This document shows, in pieces, positions 33,252 to 44,638 of a stretch of DNA of 64,000 bases. Every line of letters starts with the position of its first letter. The stretch's first letter is position 1. This DNA is from Blastobasis lacticolella (taxonomy: Eukaryota > Arthropoda > Insecta > Lepidoptera > Blastobasidae). The position numbers and the translations under genes are program-made. The notes under the pieces were generated by a model. That model searched no databases and was not told the DNA's origin. It saw only the letters and a list, made by a program, of their open reading frames with translations. The stretch covers positions 15,653,115-15,717,114 of the forward strand of contig LR990051.1 of assembly GCA_905147135.1 (NCBI GenBank), written 5' to 3'.

Positions 33252-33478
33252 CTAGTGGACCCGGCGTGACTTCATTCGCGTATACTTTATCCCTACCTAC
33301 CCTTTTTTTCTTGCTTATATACCTTTCTTTTATAATTACTCTATTAAATTTTTGAAAACCGCATTAAAATCCGTTGCGTACTTTAAAAGATCTAAGCGTA
33401 TATCGATACATACATAGCGACAGACGACGAGGAGCGACTTTGTTTTGTACTATGTATAGATAGTAGTAATTAATTTAT
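33252..33478 (+). repeat. Family D interspersed repeat, copy 2
   Basis: AGTGGACCCGGCGTGACTTC ... GCATTAAAATCCGTTGCGTA ... GAGCGACTTTGTTTTGTACT. Confidence 0.75.
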
Positions 33479-35330
33479 TTTTTTAAATCCACCTCTGCAA
33501 CTGCAATAACGTCATTATTGAAATAAGTATTTGGGCAACGCAGACTCTACGTTAGAACAAAGTATTTGGCTGAGTTGAGTACACAGACTCTTGAAATGGA
33601 GCACTGAATTCCGCTCTTAGTGAAAATGCTGTAACTACACTGCACTTGCAACAACACGAGATAAAAATTATACCATCCTATTTGCATAACGTTAACTACT
33701 GGTGTAGTCAACTTGGTCGGGCTCCAGTTTTAAAGATAATTGTCGTACTTTACATTGTTACAGGCTCTTTACACTCATCAGCGACGTTTTTAATGTAGAG
33801 AAGGAACATAACACTACTCAAGATCAACTATAGGTATTTCTATAAAATTGTACTTACTTGAAACCCGCCCCAGTTTCGCATGCGTTTACCCGGTTTTCTT
33901 TACTATAATATAATCGTATTATACATATACTTCCTCGTAAACTTTTTGGAAGAAGGGCTTTGCCCCGCCATTCATTTGCACCGCTGCAAGTCTTGTGCAG
34001 CCAGGATCTACAGCATTGAGAACAGGACCTCAGATTTGACTATCAGGCACGTGCGAATTAAAACTAAACTGTCTTGGAACTCGCAATTTTAATTAAGAAG
34101 TAACAGGTAGGAGTAGGAAAGATAGTGACTCCGACTTCCGACCATTGGCGTTTGTCGTGTAACCAACTACATGCTTTCTCCACTTACCACGTACGACAAG
34201 TTGACAACACCCCGTGAACGGCCAAAATCATATTCCGCTACGCACACCTCATTTGGCACGCCCTATCCCGCAAGAGATAGCTGACATGTGCTGTTACTAT
34301 CGCGCTCTTGAAAAATGATCCGACTATTATTGTAACCTTGTTTTGATTTAGTCATCCGCGGCTTGCCATTTATCTTGTTGTTAATAGCTGCGTCGTCTTT
34401 AATCGCCCACTTCCCTTTCTGTGGATAAGAATGATGTGCGAAACCTAGACGGGAACAAAGTATAACGAGCTAGGTAGACACAACATAGGTTGTTATCTAT
34501 GAGTAGCCCGCAAAAACTGATTGTGCGGGTCAGAAAGTACTCGCCGCACGTTAAAAGCCAAAGAGCCACAAAGTAGTGGAAGTTTTTAGAAGGAAAGCGT
34601 TTTTGTACTGGAAGAGCGGACCGGTCGGTATTTACCGCTAGAATTATGATAATGATGACTTTTCACACAAGCTCTCTACACAAAAGATGTGTAGACATTC
34701 CTTGAGAAGTTCGTCCTTAAATTAAATGACAAAAATTCTCGTCTATAAAAGAATAACGTCGTTCTCCAAAGTCATTCCATTCGCTACTGCCGCGTAGAGG
34801 GAGCGAAGTATCGCATAGCAAATCCACTTAAAGCCACAACGTCCCGTCGCTGGCTGATATTGGCGAATGGCGGACTCAATACTTTGCACAGTGAAAAATT
34901 CCCCACGCAGACGACATAAATTGAATTGAATACGGTTGCGTACGATCGGCGAATGCTCAATTGCGCCAGCAGACGGTGGCGAACGCAGTCGATTCGTCAC
35001 GATTCCAATTTTGAATTCCCGTTCAAAGAGGGACTGTCTGCGTTTCTGTAATTACAGGCAGATATGCCAGCTTTGTCGCTGAGGAACCTGGGATTTTGCA
35101 TTTTTCATGCACGATCATCAATCAAATAAGTGTTATAATAATCTGCTACCATTTTCAATCGACCGTTTGTCTAGGTTGAATAAAAGAGGAAGCCGTTAAT
35201 AGCCCCAATAGCTCATACAAAAAATTAAATTATTTTATGAAGAGTGGAAGAATCGGGGCGGAGGCCTTTGTCCAGCAGTGGGATGATTCGGGCTAATATA
35301 ATAATAATAATAATAAAAAAATTGGTGCCG
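33479..35330. other. Gene-free stretch, unusually balanced composition at 34100-35000
   Basis: No recognised repeat. An 85-codon minus-strand frame at 34743-35000 has no family resemblance I know and no splice support. A (TAA)n run lies at about 35300-35320. Confidence 0.35.
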
Positions 35331-35584
35331 AAGCCGTGTGGTGTCCGGCAGAGTAGAATAGCACAACCCCTTACACTCGTGGGTGTCGTACAAGGCGACT
35401 AACAATTTCGAGGCACAAAATCTAAGAGTCCCCGTGGGCTGGAAAATGGGCAGCAGCGTTTTTTTGTATAACACTGCGATCTCCAACCCGCCTGCCAAGC
35501 GTGGAGATTATGGCAACAACCTCCCCTTTCGTGGGAGAGGCCCAAAGTCCTGCAGTGGACTGTTATGAGCAGTGATGATGATGA
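35331..35584 (+). repeat. Family C repeat
   Basis: Full-length: GCCGTGTGGTGTCCGGCAG, CCCTTACACTCGTGGGTG, CCCGCCTGCCAAGCGTGG, ending GATGATGATGA. Confidence 0.9.
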
Positions 35585-35704
35585 ATAAAAAAATTATGAA
35601 ATTCCGTAATTTGCACTATAAATATTAATAATTGCACAGGAATGTGAGTCTTTAGGTGGACATGCTTTTGTTTTTGTACCGTGCCCATATTTCGCACCAT
35701 TCCT

Positions 35705-35865
35705 TTTGCCATTATCTCCACGCTTAGCACCGGGATTGGGGATCGCGTATTGGAACAATTTGACAGTAAACGCTGCTAGTCGTTTTCTGGTCTACGGAGA
35801 CCTAGATGGCGTTCCTCTACTAAGGCATTGGTCGCCTTGTACAGTCTTCTCCCTAACTTATGTCA
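35705..35865 (-). repeat. Family C repeat, decayed
   Basis: Antisense CATTATCTCCACGCTTAGCA, GGGATCGCGTATTG, CTACGGAGACCTAGATG, TTGGTCGCCTTGTACA. Confidence 0.55.
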
Positions 35866-36599
35866 CCAGGCATATTGGTGGGTTTGAATGTCCATTATAG
35901 ACCGGTCTATGTATCGGTCAATTAATATTATTTATATATTACTTGAATAAGGAAACAATTTATTGTTATTTAATTAACTTGTTTTTGATAAGTTAGACAT
36001 AATTAAAAATTTATAAATATTGTTATTAATCGACTAATTAAAAAAATGAAGAATTGTTTTTAAACCTGTTTTATTAAGCGAATGTAGTGGGTTGGAGTTA
36101 CTAGGTACCTTATAAATAAAGGCGGTTTAGTCAGTCAATGCATCAATAAGCCGTAAAAGAAAAATATTATCTTAACGTGGCTATTTGATGCAGTATACGA
36201 TGTGCACACAAAACCACCAGTATGTTAAGTATGTTAAGTTGACTTTATTGTATATAATTTTGACATTGCTATTATAATTACTCGAATTTTTTAATTGGAC
36301 ATGCCAATGATTATTATTTGTAATCTAATTATTTCAATTGTTTTGATGATTGATATTAACTGTTGTTAATTTTATGTCATTTATAATTATGACGATGTAT
36401 GTATAATACTATAAATAAATATGAATATGAATATGCCTGGGGACATGTAGACTGTGAGGGCGCCGTAGGTTATCCTACGTTATCCTTGTAGTGATACTAG
36501 ACGTTTAGGAGACCCACAAAACGTTGGTCTACCCGTGCACATCCTGGCACAAAAAAAATTATGTTTTTAGTGACCCAATCTTCGACTTCTCATATCAAT
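35866..36599. other. Gene-free stretch
   Basis: Very AT-rich; nothing recognised. Confidence 0.4.
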
Positions 36600-36870
36600 C
36601 TTCTCTTCTTCTTCCTTGCACTATCCCACGTTATGTAGGGTCGGCTCTCCTAATTTGTCTGCGCCATAACATTCTGTCTAGGGTTGTCGGGTCTGGCAAA
36701 TTTTTGTTGTTTAAAAGGGTGGTATATGGAGGTCGTCCTCTGCCTCTCTTTTTCTCCGGCAAATTCAATGCTCTCTTAACTATGTACTCCTCATCTCGCC
36801 TCATGACGTGTCCGTATCATTTTAGACGGCTTTTTATTAGGTTTTCGGCCATTGGGCGGCTTACTTCTCA
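36600..36870 (-). pseudogene. RTE-like retrotransposon C-terminus
   Basis: The minus strand encodes RPIAENLIKSRLKWYGHVMR, RRDEEYIVKRALNLPEKKRG and RGRPP. This matches the very conserved LRWFGHVMRMD...RGRP ending of such elements, also visible at 60100-60250. A stop follows within about 40 codons. Confidence 0.8.
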
Positions 36871-38075
36871 TATCAATAATACTTACATATCCTCGTGTGT
36901 GGGTTCTATGAGTAAAAAAAACTGGGGTGCGTAACATCCTCTTGGCATTTTCGCTTTTAAGTCACATTATAGTCACAAAAGATAAATAATGACTTTAATG
37001 AGACTGAGAAGCGAAACTATAACAACAAAGTGGAATTTTTCTTGTACCCGATGACGTAGGATGACCTACTCGGCCTTCACAGTCTAATAAGTTAAGGAAC
37101 AGACTGTACGACGAGGGATTGGTGTTACCTCTAACTCTGTTCACTTTGTTCAATTTAAATATTATTTTACCTTTGGTGTTACTTATAAATTGTATCCAGT
37201 TATAAGTTCATATGTTTATTTTATGGTTTTGTATATGTATTTAGTATGTGCTTCCGGACTATAGTTGCATAAATATATATCCCTCCTCCTTTTTACTCAA
37301 GTAGTTTTGTATTTTTTGTCTTTCTTTTCCTGCACCGCCTACCTTTCTCAGGCTTAGATTATCCCGGTTGACTGGTAGATAAGGCTATTTTAGCTTTAAG
37401 TCCGCCACTGTACTTTTGTGCATAAAGCTTTAGCGACGATGAGGTCGAAGATGTAGCATGCATGCCTAGAAGATACCTATTCACTCTTGATTTGAAAAAC
37501 CCAATCTAACGCATAGGGATCTCTGAATTCCCTATGCGTAAATTTGTCTAACTCTCGTAACCATCTAGAGCAGTATTGCTGAACAAGCCTGACAAATGGT
37601 TGTTCTCTTCACTGAATAAATAACTACGCACTGAAAGCTGTTAGTAACGGGATGTACATCAATATAAAATAAGCTGTTTAGATAATAAAATTAATTAAAT
37701 AAAGTTAAAATGTTTTAAAGCTGAAATATTAATATCATTCTACATTTTTTAATAAGTATAATGTCCATCGAGACAAGTAGAGCTTGTTTTTGGTTTGCAA
37801 TAATAGGGGTGATGAGTGAAAAATCATTTTTAAGTCGGTTGGGTATTATCAAAAACATATTGGACACACATTTTTTCTTTTGTTACTTACACAAAAAATA
37901 ACGCGTTAAAATGTTGCATGACGGCCCGCCTGAGGTGTTTTTTTCTAAGAAGTGACGTCACGAGCCCCAACTGAAGTTTGAAACGCTATAAATTTAGAAT
38001 TTTTTATTGATTAGATAGTTGAAAAAATACGTGACCAACATTTTTTATAATCTAACTGATGATTATAAATCGATC
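36871..38075. other. Gene-free stretch
   Basis: AT-rich; no exon or repeat recognised. Confidence 0.4.
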
Positions 38076-38118
38076 TTTTAATAATTAATAATGTTAATTA
38101 CATTATTAATTATTAAAA
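38076..38118. other. Perfect AT palindrome (19-bp arms)
   Basis: TTTTAATAATTAATAATGT, a 5-nt loop, then ACATTATTAATTATTAAAA. It sits in a very AT-rich stretch and could extrude as a cruciform. Confidence 0.8.
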
Positions 38119-39107
38119 TCAATTAAATGAATGAAAATATTTATTTCGAGTATCAGGACTCATATGTAGTTAGTAATATCTTAAAATTACGATAGTAATA
38201 ATTATCTTATAAAATGTAATAATATTTTAGTAGGTAGGTCATAGTTCACATGTCATTTTACGTTAAATCATTTTTTCATCCACATTACCAAACAGTGACG
38301 TGAACCATACAACAATGGCATCTGGCAGTCTAGCCTATTCGCTAACATGGCCAAAGGGCTACTACAGATAGACCAGCTAGGACTAAGACCTTCAGAAAAA
38401 AGATATCTACATTTTCACTGCGATCTCCAACCCACCTGCGAATCGCGGCGAAGGGCGGCTTACACCAAATTTTTAAACGCATTTAAGCTGATATTTAAAC
38501 AAAAAACTAAATACAATAAAAGTTTAACGTTATTCTTCAACGTATTTAGGAATTAGGTGCAAGCGGGACTTAGTTAGCTCACTGCCCTATCTCCCTCAGT
38601 TAGAGTAGGCTCTAGTTACGGGCTGATGATGACTGATGCGATTAAGTGTTTCCTTTTATTTATTTATAGCCTTTTTCCTCAATTTGGTTCGCAAAGCCTT
38701 CGATCAAAAAAAGCCTAAGTCACTCCTCGCTCATAAATTATTTACTATGTCTCACGGAAGTCGCTTTCGTAAAAATAAGTGAAATGTGGATAATCCATGT
38801 ATATATTTCGTGTTTCAAAAGTAAGTATTCGAAAGGGTTTAATGTTTTTTAAGTAGTTTTTAGTTCTGTCTGCAGCACAAAATAGATAATAACTTTGTAT
38901 TTAACAGAAAATGTTTCAGAAGTCTTATCTGTGAAGTGTCTAGGAGAGTCAAGACGAGGGTATTTGTACTTTTCGAAACAGATAAACGAAGGCAATTCGA
39001 AGATAAGTATTTAACACTTTGTGTTGTCACTTCATGATGGAACTCCATTATTATGAATTAAATCACTTTTTGTACACTAGTTCCACTTTATTATATAATT
39101 TTTATTA

Positions 39108-39146
39108 AATTGCAACCGGTTTCGAATTACTCATCTTCAGGCAATT
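39108..39146 (-). ncRNA. Hammerhead-like ribozyme motif, left arm
   Basis: Inverted copy of the motif at 40129-40167, with the same sequence on the minus strand. See that entry for the fold. Confidence 0.45.
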
Positions 39147-39370
39147 ACTTTATATTTTGATTACAAGCTATATGTAGGTACCGACAAATAATAATTTAAA
39201 GTTGATGTGGGTACCGACAGTATACAATAATGTTAGGATGTCACAGTGCAGAGAAATGTACAGTATGTCAACATAATACAAATTACAAGTAGTCAAAATT
39301 TTTTAAGGTATGTCAATTGTTATACATTTAAGTAAATGGCAAAAAAAATATAAATTATATCGAAGGTATG

Positions 39371-39706
39371 TCATTTAAAATAATTTAAAATAGGTGATGT
39401 CGATAAGGAAATTTGGTCATTAATTATATTATCTTTCTTCATTCTGTTCACTTCTATAGCTTCTAGTCCATCTAGTCTACGTCCTTTCCCAGCTATATGA
39501 AGGTATTTTATGCCATTATCTGGGTTAAAAATATGGTTTTCTTTATTAAGGTGTTCCGCAAAGGTCGAGGTTTGTGTATTTTTTCTCCAGCTAGCTATAT
39601 GTTCTTTGATTCTTGTTTTAAACTTCCTTCCTGTTTGACCTATGTATATTTTAGCACACGTGTCACATGTCAGACTATAAATTCCACTTTGATTTAAAAC
39701 ACAAAC
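39371..39706 (-). pseudogene. GIY-YIG endonuclease fragment of a Penelope-like element
   Basis: The minus strand encodes the C-terminal endonuclease of a Penelope-like retroelement, the enzyme that nicks the target DNA. Visible signatures: GIYSLTC, then CAKIYIGQTGRKFKTR ten residues on, followed by the catalytic-region RIKEH, STFAEHL and a final KGRRLDGLEAIEV before the stop at 39371. The C..C pair between GIY and YIG (positions TCDTC) is as in Penelope endonucleases. About 110 residues remain. The frame extends about 20 codons further upstream only because it runs into the antisense of the opposite arm. Reverse transcriptase is absent, so it cannot move by itself. The right arm repeats the last 60 or so codons on the plus strand (from about 39700). 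Confidence 0.85.
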
Positions 39707-40128
39707 CTCGACCTTTGCGGAACACCTTAATAAAGAAAACCATATTTTTAACCCAGATAATGGCATAAAATACCTTCATATAGCTGGGAAAGGACGTAGA
39801 CTAGATGGACTAGAAGCTATAGAAGTGAACAGAATGAAGAAAGATAATATAATTAATGACCAAATTTCCTTATCGACATCACCTATTTTAAATTATTTTA
39901 AATGACATACCTTCGATATAATTTATATTTTTTTGCCATTTACTTAAATGTATAACAATTGACATACCTTAAAAAATTTTGACTACTTGTAATTTGTATT
40001 ATGTTGACATACTGTACATTTCTCTGCACTGTGACATCCTAACATTATTGTATACTGTCGGTACCCACATCAACTTTAAATTATTATTTGTCGGTACCTA
40101 CATATAGCTTGTAATCAAAATATAAAGT

Positions 40129-40167
40129 AATTGCCTGAAGATGAGTAATTCGAAACCGGTTGCAATT
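40129..40167 (+). ncRNA. Hammerhead-like ribozyme motif, right arm
   Basis: Order as in a type I hammerhead. Stem I strand AATTGC (40129-40134) is followed by core CTGAAGA (matches CUGANGA), a short stem II GAG-TAA-TTC with one bulged T, and core GAA. Next come the self-complementary stem III ACCGGT (40155-40160), the cleavage-site base T after GGT (a valid NUH), and the stem I return strand GCAATT (40162-40167), which pairs fully with AATTGC. Hammerheads in the terminal regions of Penelope-like elements are established, some acting as dimers through a palindromic stem III. The weak stem II leaves activity uncertain. Confidence 0.45.
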
Positions 40168-40230
40168 TAATAAAAATTATATAATAAAGTGGAACTAGTG
40201 TACAAAAAGTGATTTAATTCGAAGATAAGT

Positions 40231-41778
40231 GCTAGTGCTAAAATATAATTTTATAAGACGTCATCCTTCGTCGCCGAGTTAATCATACTCCAACACAAAG
40301 AAAGATATTTGTTATTCTGTGGTGACAGAGTAGAGCTGGAAGGAAATGCTGTATTTTTCTTTGTGTTTCAGTTTTTTCCACGTAATTTAGTATAATTACT
40401 ATGCAAATTAGAATAAGGACATTGGCTTTAAAGTAGCAAAACTGAAGTGGCTGTAGGCAGGTCACATTACTCTTAGCCGATGGGGCGGTAAGGTCCTCGA
40501 ATGGCTACACGAGCACGACACCTGGAGCCCTATATTAACAGCTCACTTCGAGTCGAACGGTTTTCAATTTTGACATTTGGCATGTAAAATTCAATATTTT
40601 GTTATATAACTTCCCGGCCGATTTTACCTATCTTTGAACCATTTGCTGTCGATATTGCCAATGTAATTTTTAAAATATGTCCTATTTCGTGTCGAATATC
40701 AAAATTTAAATCCGGTCGAGGCGAGTGGTTAAAAAATAGAACCCCAGGTTCATATGCCAATGGATGCAATAGGCTTAAAATCAATCGGCGAGCAAGAAGT
40801 AGGGCCTATGTCAAGGGCCTTTAGTCTGCTAATTTACTTATGGGTAGATTGAATGGTAATTGAATCATAATCGCAGGTTAATTGCGGTTTGACAAATTGT
40901 TGGTATTCTGCTACTGTTACCAATGGCGCGATTGAATCGTATTGAAAAAGCTCAGCTCAATGGCAGTTCTGCGCGTTTTTGGTATTCTGCTACAATTAAA
41001 GCTGCCGTTGAACTGCTATTGCGATCCAATTACAAATCAATCGGGCTAAGTATATTAGCAAACGCGAGGCCCAGAAGGAGACGTCTTGCAGCTGATGACG
41101 AGGATAATCATTAATTTATCGGTTGTGACACTGTCAAGACCGAGGAGTCTATCTAGATGGGCAACTTCACCCTTTCCAGGCCACCAAGTACCTAACAAGA
41201 CAATGAGGAAAGGTGTAATTACAGTGAAGAGGATGTCAGCTTAATCCTGACAGTGACAAAGCACCAGCGATACAGTAGTTTTGTAACATGATTAATGCAT
41301 GAAATTGTAGATGTAAGAGAATTTACGTACTATACTCAATCCGTAAAAATGCCCGCCGAGGTATATACATTTCTATAAATTTCTATGACAGTTTAAGCAT
41401 TTTAATTTAACACGAGATTGCCTTCTGGTGTTTGTACATTCCACGGCATCTCATCCCAAGCCATTGATATTCCCACGGAACGCCCAGCAATCTCGTTGTC
41501 CGCATGTTTTGATATGGGAAAGTTAAACGATATAGCAAATAGTGTCCTTTTACGATTGTTATTTCTGGGCTATTCAGAAGCCGCGGGGTCGAGATTTTAT
41601 TTATATTTATAGGGTAATAGCACACATAAGTGCTATTTCGTCTTTCACGATAAAAGTGGGTGACTTTCCACGGTTTCTTCGCCAATTTGGGCAATATAGC
41701 GTTGCGTGCGTCGCTGGTTTTATGTCGAACATTTTTATTCAACAGCTGTCTAGAATATAGCGCCAATCACATATTAAA
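40231..41778. other. Gene-free stretch
   Basis: A repeated TTGGTATTCTGCTAC (40900 and 40979) and a 119-codon minus-strand frame at 41407-41766 without recognisable motifs. I do not call the frame a gene: it has no start context, splice or family support. Confidence 0.35.
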
Positions 41779-42077
41779 GCGTCGGTGGCCTAGAGGTTAA
41801 GGGGTCTGACTTATAAGCGAGAGGTACCGGGTTCGAATCTCACTGCGGTCACGTACCATTGACTATTTTCTGTGTTGTGTACATTAGTTGAGGAAAAACA
41901 TCGTAATGAAATGTTACCATGATCCAATATAGTCAGGATCCCCTGGTAGTAGGGTCACAGTCAGTCGCTCCACTGTAATTACCTGATCCTGGAACATGGT
42001 CAAGGCGTACCGCGGGCCCTCGTGCACGAGAGCATAACCGGGACATTAAAACCAAAATTATGATGATGATGATGATG
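41779..42077 (+). mobile_element. SINE-A copy
   Basis: GCGTCGGTGGCCTAGAGG head, B-box GGTTCGAATC, shortened body, (GAT)n tail. Confidence 0.9.
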
Positions 42078-42870
42078 GGTTATACATATAAGATAAGGTT
42101 ACACATTCACATGATGAAGATCAAGAACTAATTAACAATTAAATACCAGTCGTACATTATCGTTACAACAATTTATCTTGCCATATTCTGCGAACGTTCA
42201 TATCTCAAAATCCCAGAAAACACTTTCATCAACGAATTTAAAGTTTCGCAGAAAAAGAAACGCAACAACGAATCAATTTGTTTTTGCTTACATTCGTGTC
42301 ACACTGGCGATCTTCATAAAAGTTGCCAGAAATTATGATCCAGTTTATGACGCACTGATTGTGTGGTGCCGTTATGACGTGATAAATCTGTTTTAATTAC
42401 CACGCTCCTGGTCAGATTTAACGATGGATAAGCATGTTGTTTTCCTATTACGACTGTACTGTTTAAATATTTACTTTTAATGTAAAATTTTTACTTTTTA
42501 ATTTAAAATACTAATAAGTATAGTAAATACGAAACCGAGGATGTTATTATGGTCCATCACTACTGCTAATTTAAATTAATAAGATGGCACAATCCTAGTG
42601 AACGCTTGAGACTTGTTCAAGCTATGTACACACCAGCCCAACGGGCTGGGTTCGGCATCCGTGCAAACTGCGTTTTATCGATTTCGTCTACCTTTCATGT
42701 TACCGCCGGCGCATGCCAATGAACGATCATTGGCATTTGCTAATCCGCCAAATAGGACAAACGAAGATCAAAACCCATTCGTTGGTGTTCGTTGGGAGAG
42801 TGTGTACATACCTAAGCACGCGTTTTCTGTGTAGCCGACAGGTCCGCCTATGGTTAGCCGGTTACCTTAG
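42078..42870. other. Gene-free stretch
   Basis: Open frames at 42178-42396 and 42613-42834 have no recognisable domain. Confidence 0.4.
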
Positions 42871-42930
42871 TCTATTGACGCTTGCAATACAAAAACTGTA
42901 CTGGTTTTAGTATTGCAAGCGTCTATAGTA
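42871..42930. other. Hairpin, about 26-bp arms
   Basis: TTGACGCTTGCAATACAAAA and TTTTAGTATTGCAAGCGTC are inverted around a short loop. Probably a mini-MITE. Confidence 0.6.
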
Positions 42931-44588
42931 ACTAGTACTGCAATATCAAAAGGCCTAACAGTCTCCGGCTGGACTTAAGCCTCCTTTCAGGAACATCCTC
43001 TAAGTACTAGCTTAATAATATAGCGTGAATGTTATATAATACCTAATATTATTGTTATGCAAAATTCAACTATAGGAATACCACGACTTCAGGTTACTTT
43101 GACTGATGGCGGATAAATGAGAATTCTAATTTATTTACTGACAATAATAAACTATATAGAGGAAATGTAACTCGACGCTATCGAGTAGTCTATAACCTTA
43201 ATAAGCCGCCTTCGTTATTGTACACCATTAGTCGGTTTATACTGTCTAAATTTGATGTCAATGTCCACTACATCAAATTTTGACATTTTTGAGAAGAATC
43301 ATATTTCCATGAAGGAGGGCTAGGTCTTTTTCCGAAATGTCATTATTCTAATTTCGCAATCGGGACATAATAGTTTCTTTTTCTTATCCTTGTACCATTG
43401 ATGGCGAATTCGATTTTTGTCATATAATACATCGTTCCGGTGTTGCTACATAAAACGCAGAATTAGCGCCACAATTGACAGGTCATCTCTGTCGCGGTCA
43501 AGCTATACCAGCCTAATCTTTTAAAAAGTCCTTTACCATGCAACATATAACTCGCTAGAATTTACAACACACATTAAACCTTGTTTAATTATGTTAATAA
43601 ATACGTATGCAGTTACGTAAATAAGCAAAGAGGTACGGAAAGGAATAACCCATGGGCATTGGCTGCGGTCCAAGGTTGCTTTGCAAATATTTGTTTCTTT
43701 CTCATAAATTTGTTGCCAACAACTTTACCAAAACTCAAGGCATGACTTCACGCATGGAACATCATACAATACTTGCCAATCAAAATATATAAAATATTAC
43801 ACATGTAAGTAATGTGAAGGTTATGTTTTTGTTGTTTTAGTCGAACATTATAACTAACTAATAAAAATTATATGATTTTAATTAGGAAATCCGTAAAGCT
43901 CAGTACAAATAGAATAACATCATAAAGGTAAACAAAAATGGATGTTTGAAAAACAAAAAGGAAATTATATTAGGACTGTAATACAAACAGTAGATTGCAA
44001 ACGTTATTTTATATGAAAAATGGCATGGTATTGGCTTCATTTCAATGATAAAGACGATTCCCTCCCCGGCTGGCTCTAAAAGAATAATTTTATTTGAAGT
44101 TAAATTTTCGGGCGCGTTTTCCACCTACTCTCGCTATACATCGCGAATAATGCGGTGATAGAGTCGTCTCTATCGATGTTAGACCATTTGAAGTCAACAT
44201 TTACAACAGCAAAGAGGCGTCGTTGTCAATTTTGGTCGGGTCGTGCTATCCGACTTTTTCTATCGGTCAGGTTATTGTTTATTGTATAATATTGACCTAC
44301 TAACCATTTGCGTGTGTTTCGTACTAAAATCAATCTTTCGTTCTAATAATCATTACTGTACTTAAATATTCTGTTTTGTTTATTATTAAGATACTTATGT
44401 AACTAGGCTAAGGTTTTAAAATTAAATTAATGTATATTATCTTCCATTTGGAACCCTAATCGCGTAGAATTTTTTTTATTTACACGATACACATACATTT
44501 CAAATATCGGATCAATCAACTTCGTTCCTTATTCGTACCGGGCATCTTTCAGTTGGTTGCAACTAATATTAAACTTCTTTCTCCGCAG
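42931..44588. other. Gene-free, intron-like stretch
   Basis: AT-rich; it ends in the pyrimidine tract and CCGCAG acceptor of the exon at 44589. A small inverted pair, AAATTTGATGT / ACATCAAATTT, lies at 43249-43282. Confidence 0.4.
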
Positions 44589-44638
44589 GTAAATACTTTC
44601 ATCAAACAATACTTGCTGAAGAACGCGGAAGTGAATAG
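44589..44638 (+). CDS. Candidate 50-nt exon or recursive splice site
   Basis: Upstream: branch-point-like GCAACTAAT, then TTCTTTCTCCGCAG, an excellent acceptor. Downstream: AATAG-GTAAGTTCC, an excellent donor 50 nt later. The exon is open in one frame (VNTFIKQYLLKNAEVNR) and ends in a stop in another. Its first bases GTAAATAC themselves form a donor directly after the acceptor, the arrangement of a recursive (ratchet) splice site with a downstream cryptic donor. The parent gene is unknown: the phase does not match the signal-peptide exon at 19859. Confidence 0.45.

Larger units (their letters stand above)
38994..40230. mobile_element. Penelope-like element as an inverted (5'-to-5') dimer
   Basis: Bounded by the 15-bp direct repeat AATTCGAAGATAAGT (38994-39008 and 40216-40230), a target duplication of the length known for Penelope-like elements. 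Inside are arms 39055-39577 and 39699-40220, inverted copies of each other with one visible indel (8 versus 7 A/T), around a 121-bp unpaired centre. Both partial copies are truncated at their 5' ends and joined there. The minus-strand copy reaches further 5' and includes the GIY-YIG core. Each 3' end points outward and carries a hammerhead-like motif. The minus-strand copy extends about 46 bp past the palindrome. Confidence 0.85.

Noticed and set aside
34743..35000. 85-codon minus-strand frame
   Set aside because: Protein-like composition but no known family and no start or splice context.
36524..36934. 136-codon plus-strand frame
   Set aside because: It is the antisense shadow of the RTE-like C-terminus on the minus strand.
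39371..39766. Full 131-codon frame as one protein
   Set aside because: The first 20 or so codons are the antisense of the opposite palindrome arm; only the part from about 39706 down belongs to the GIY-YIG domain.
41407..41766. 119-codon minus-strand frame
   Set aside because: Overlaps open frames on the other strand, no motif; a length like this can arise by chance in 64 kb.
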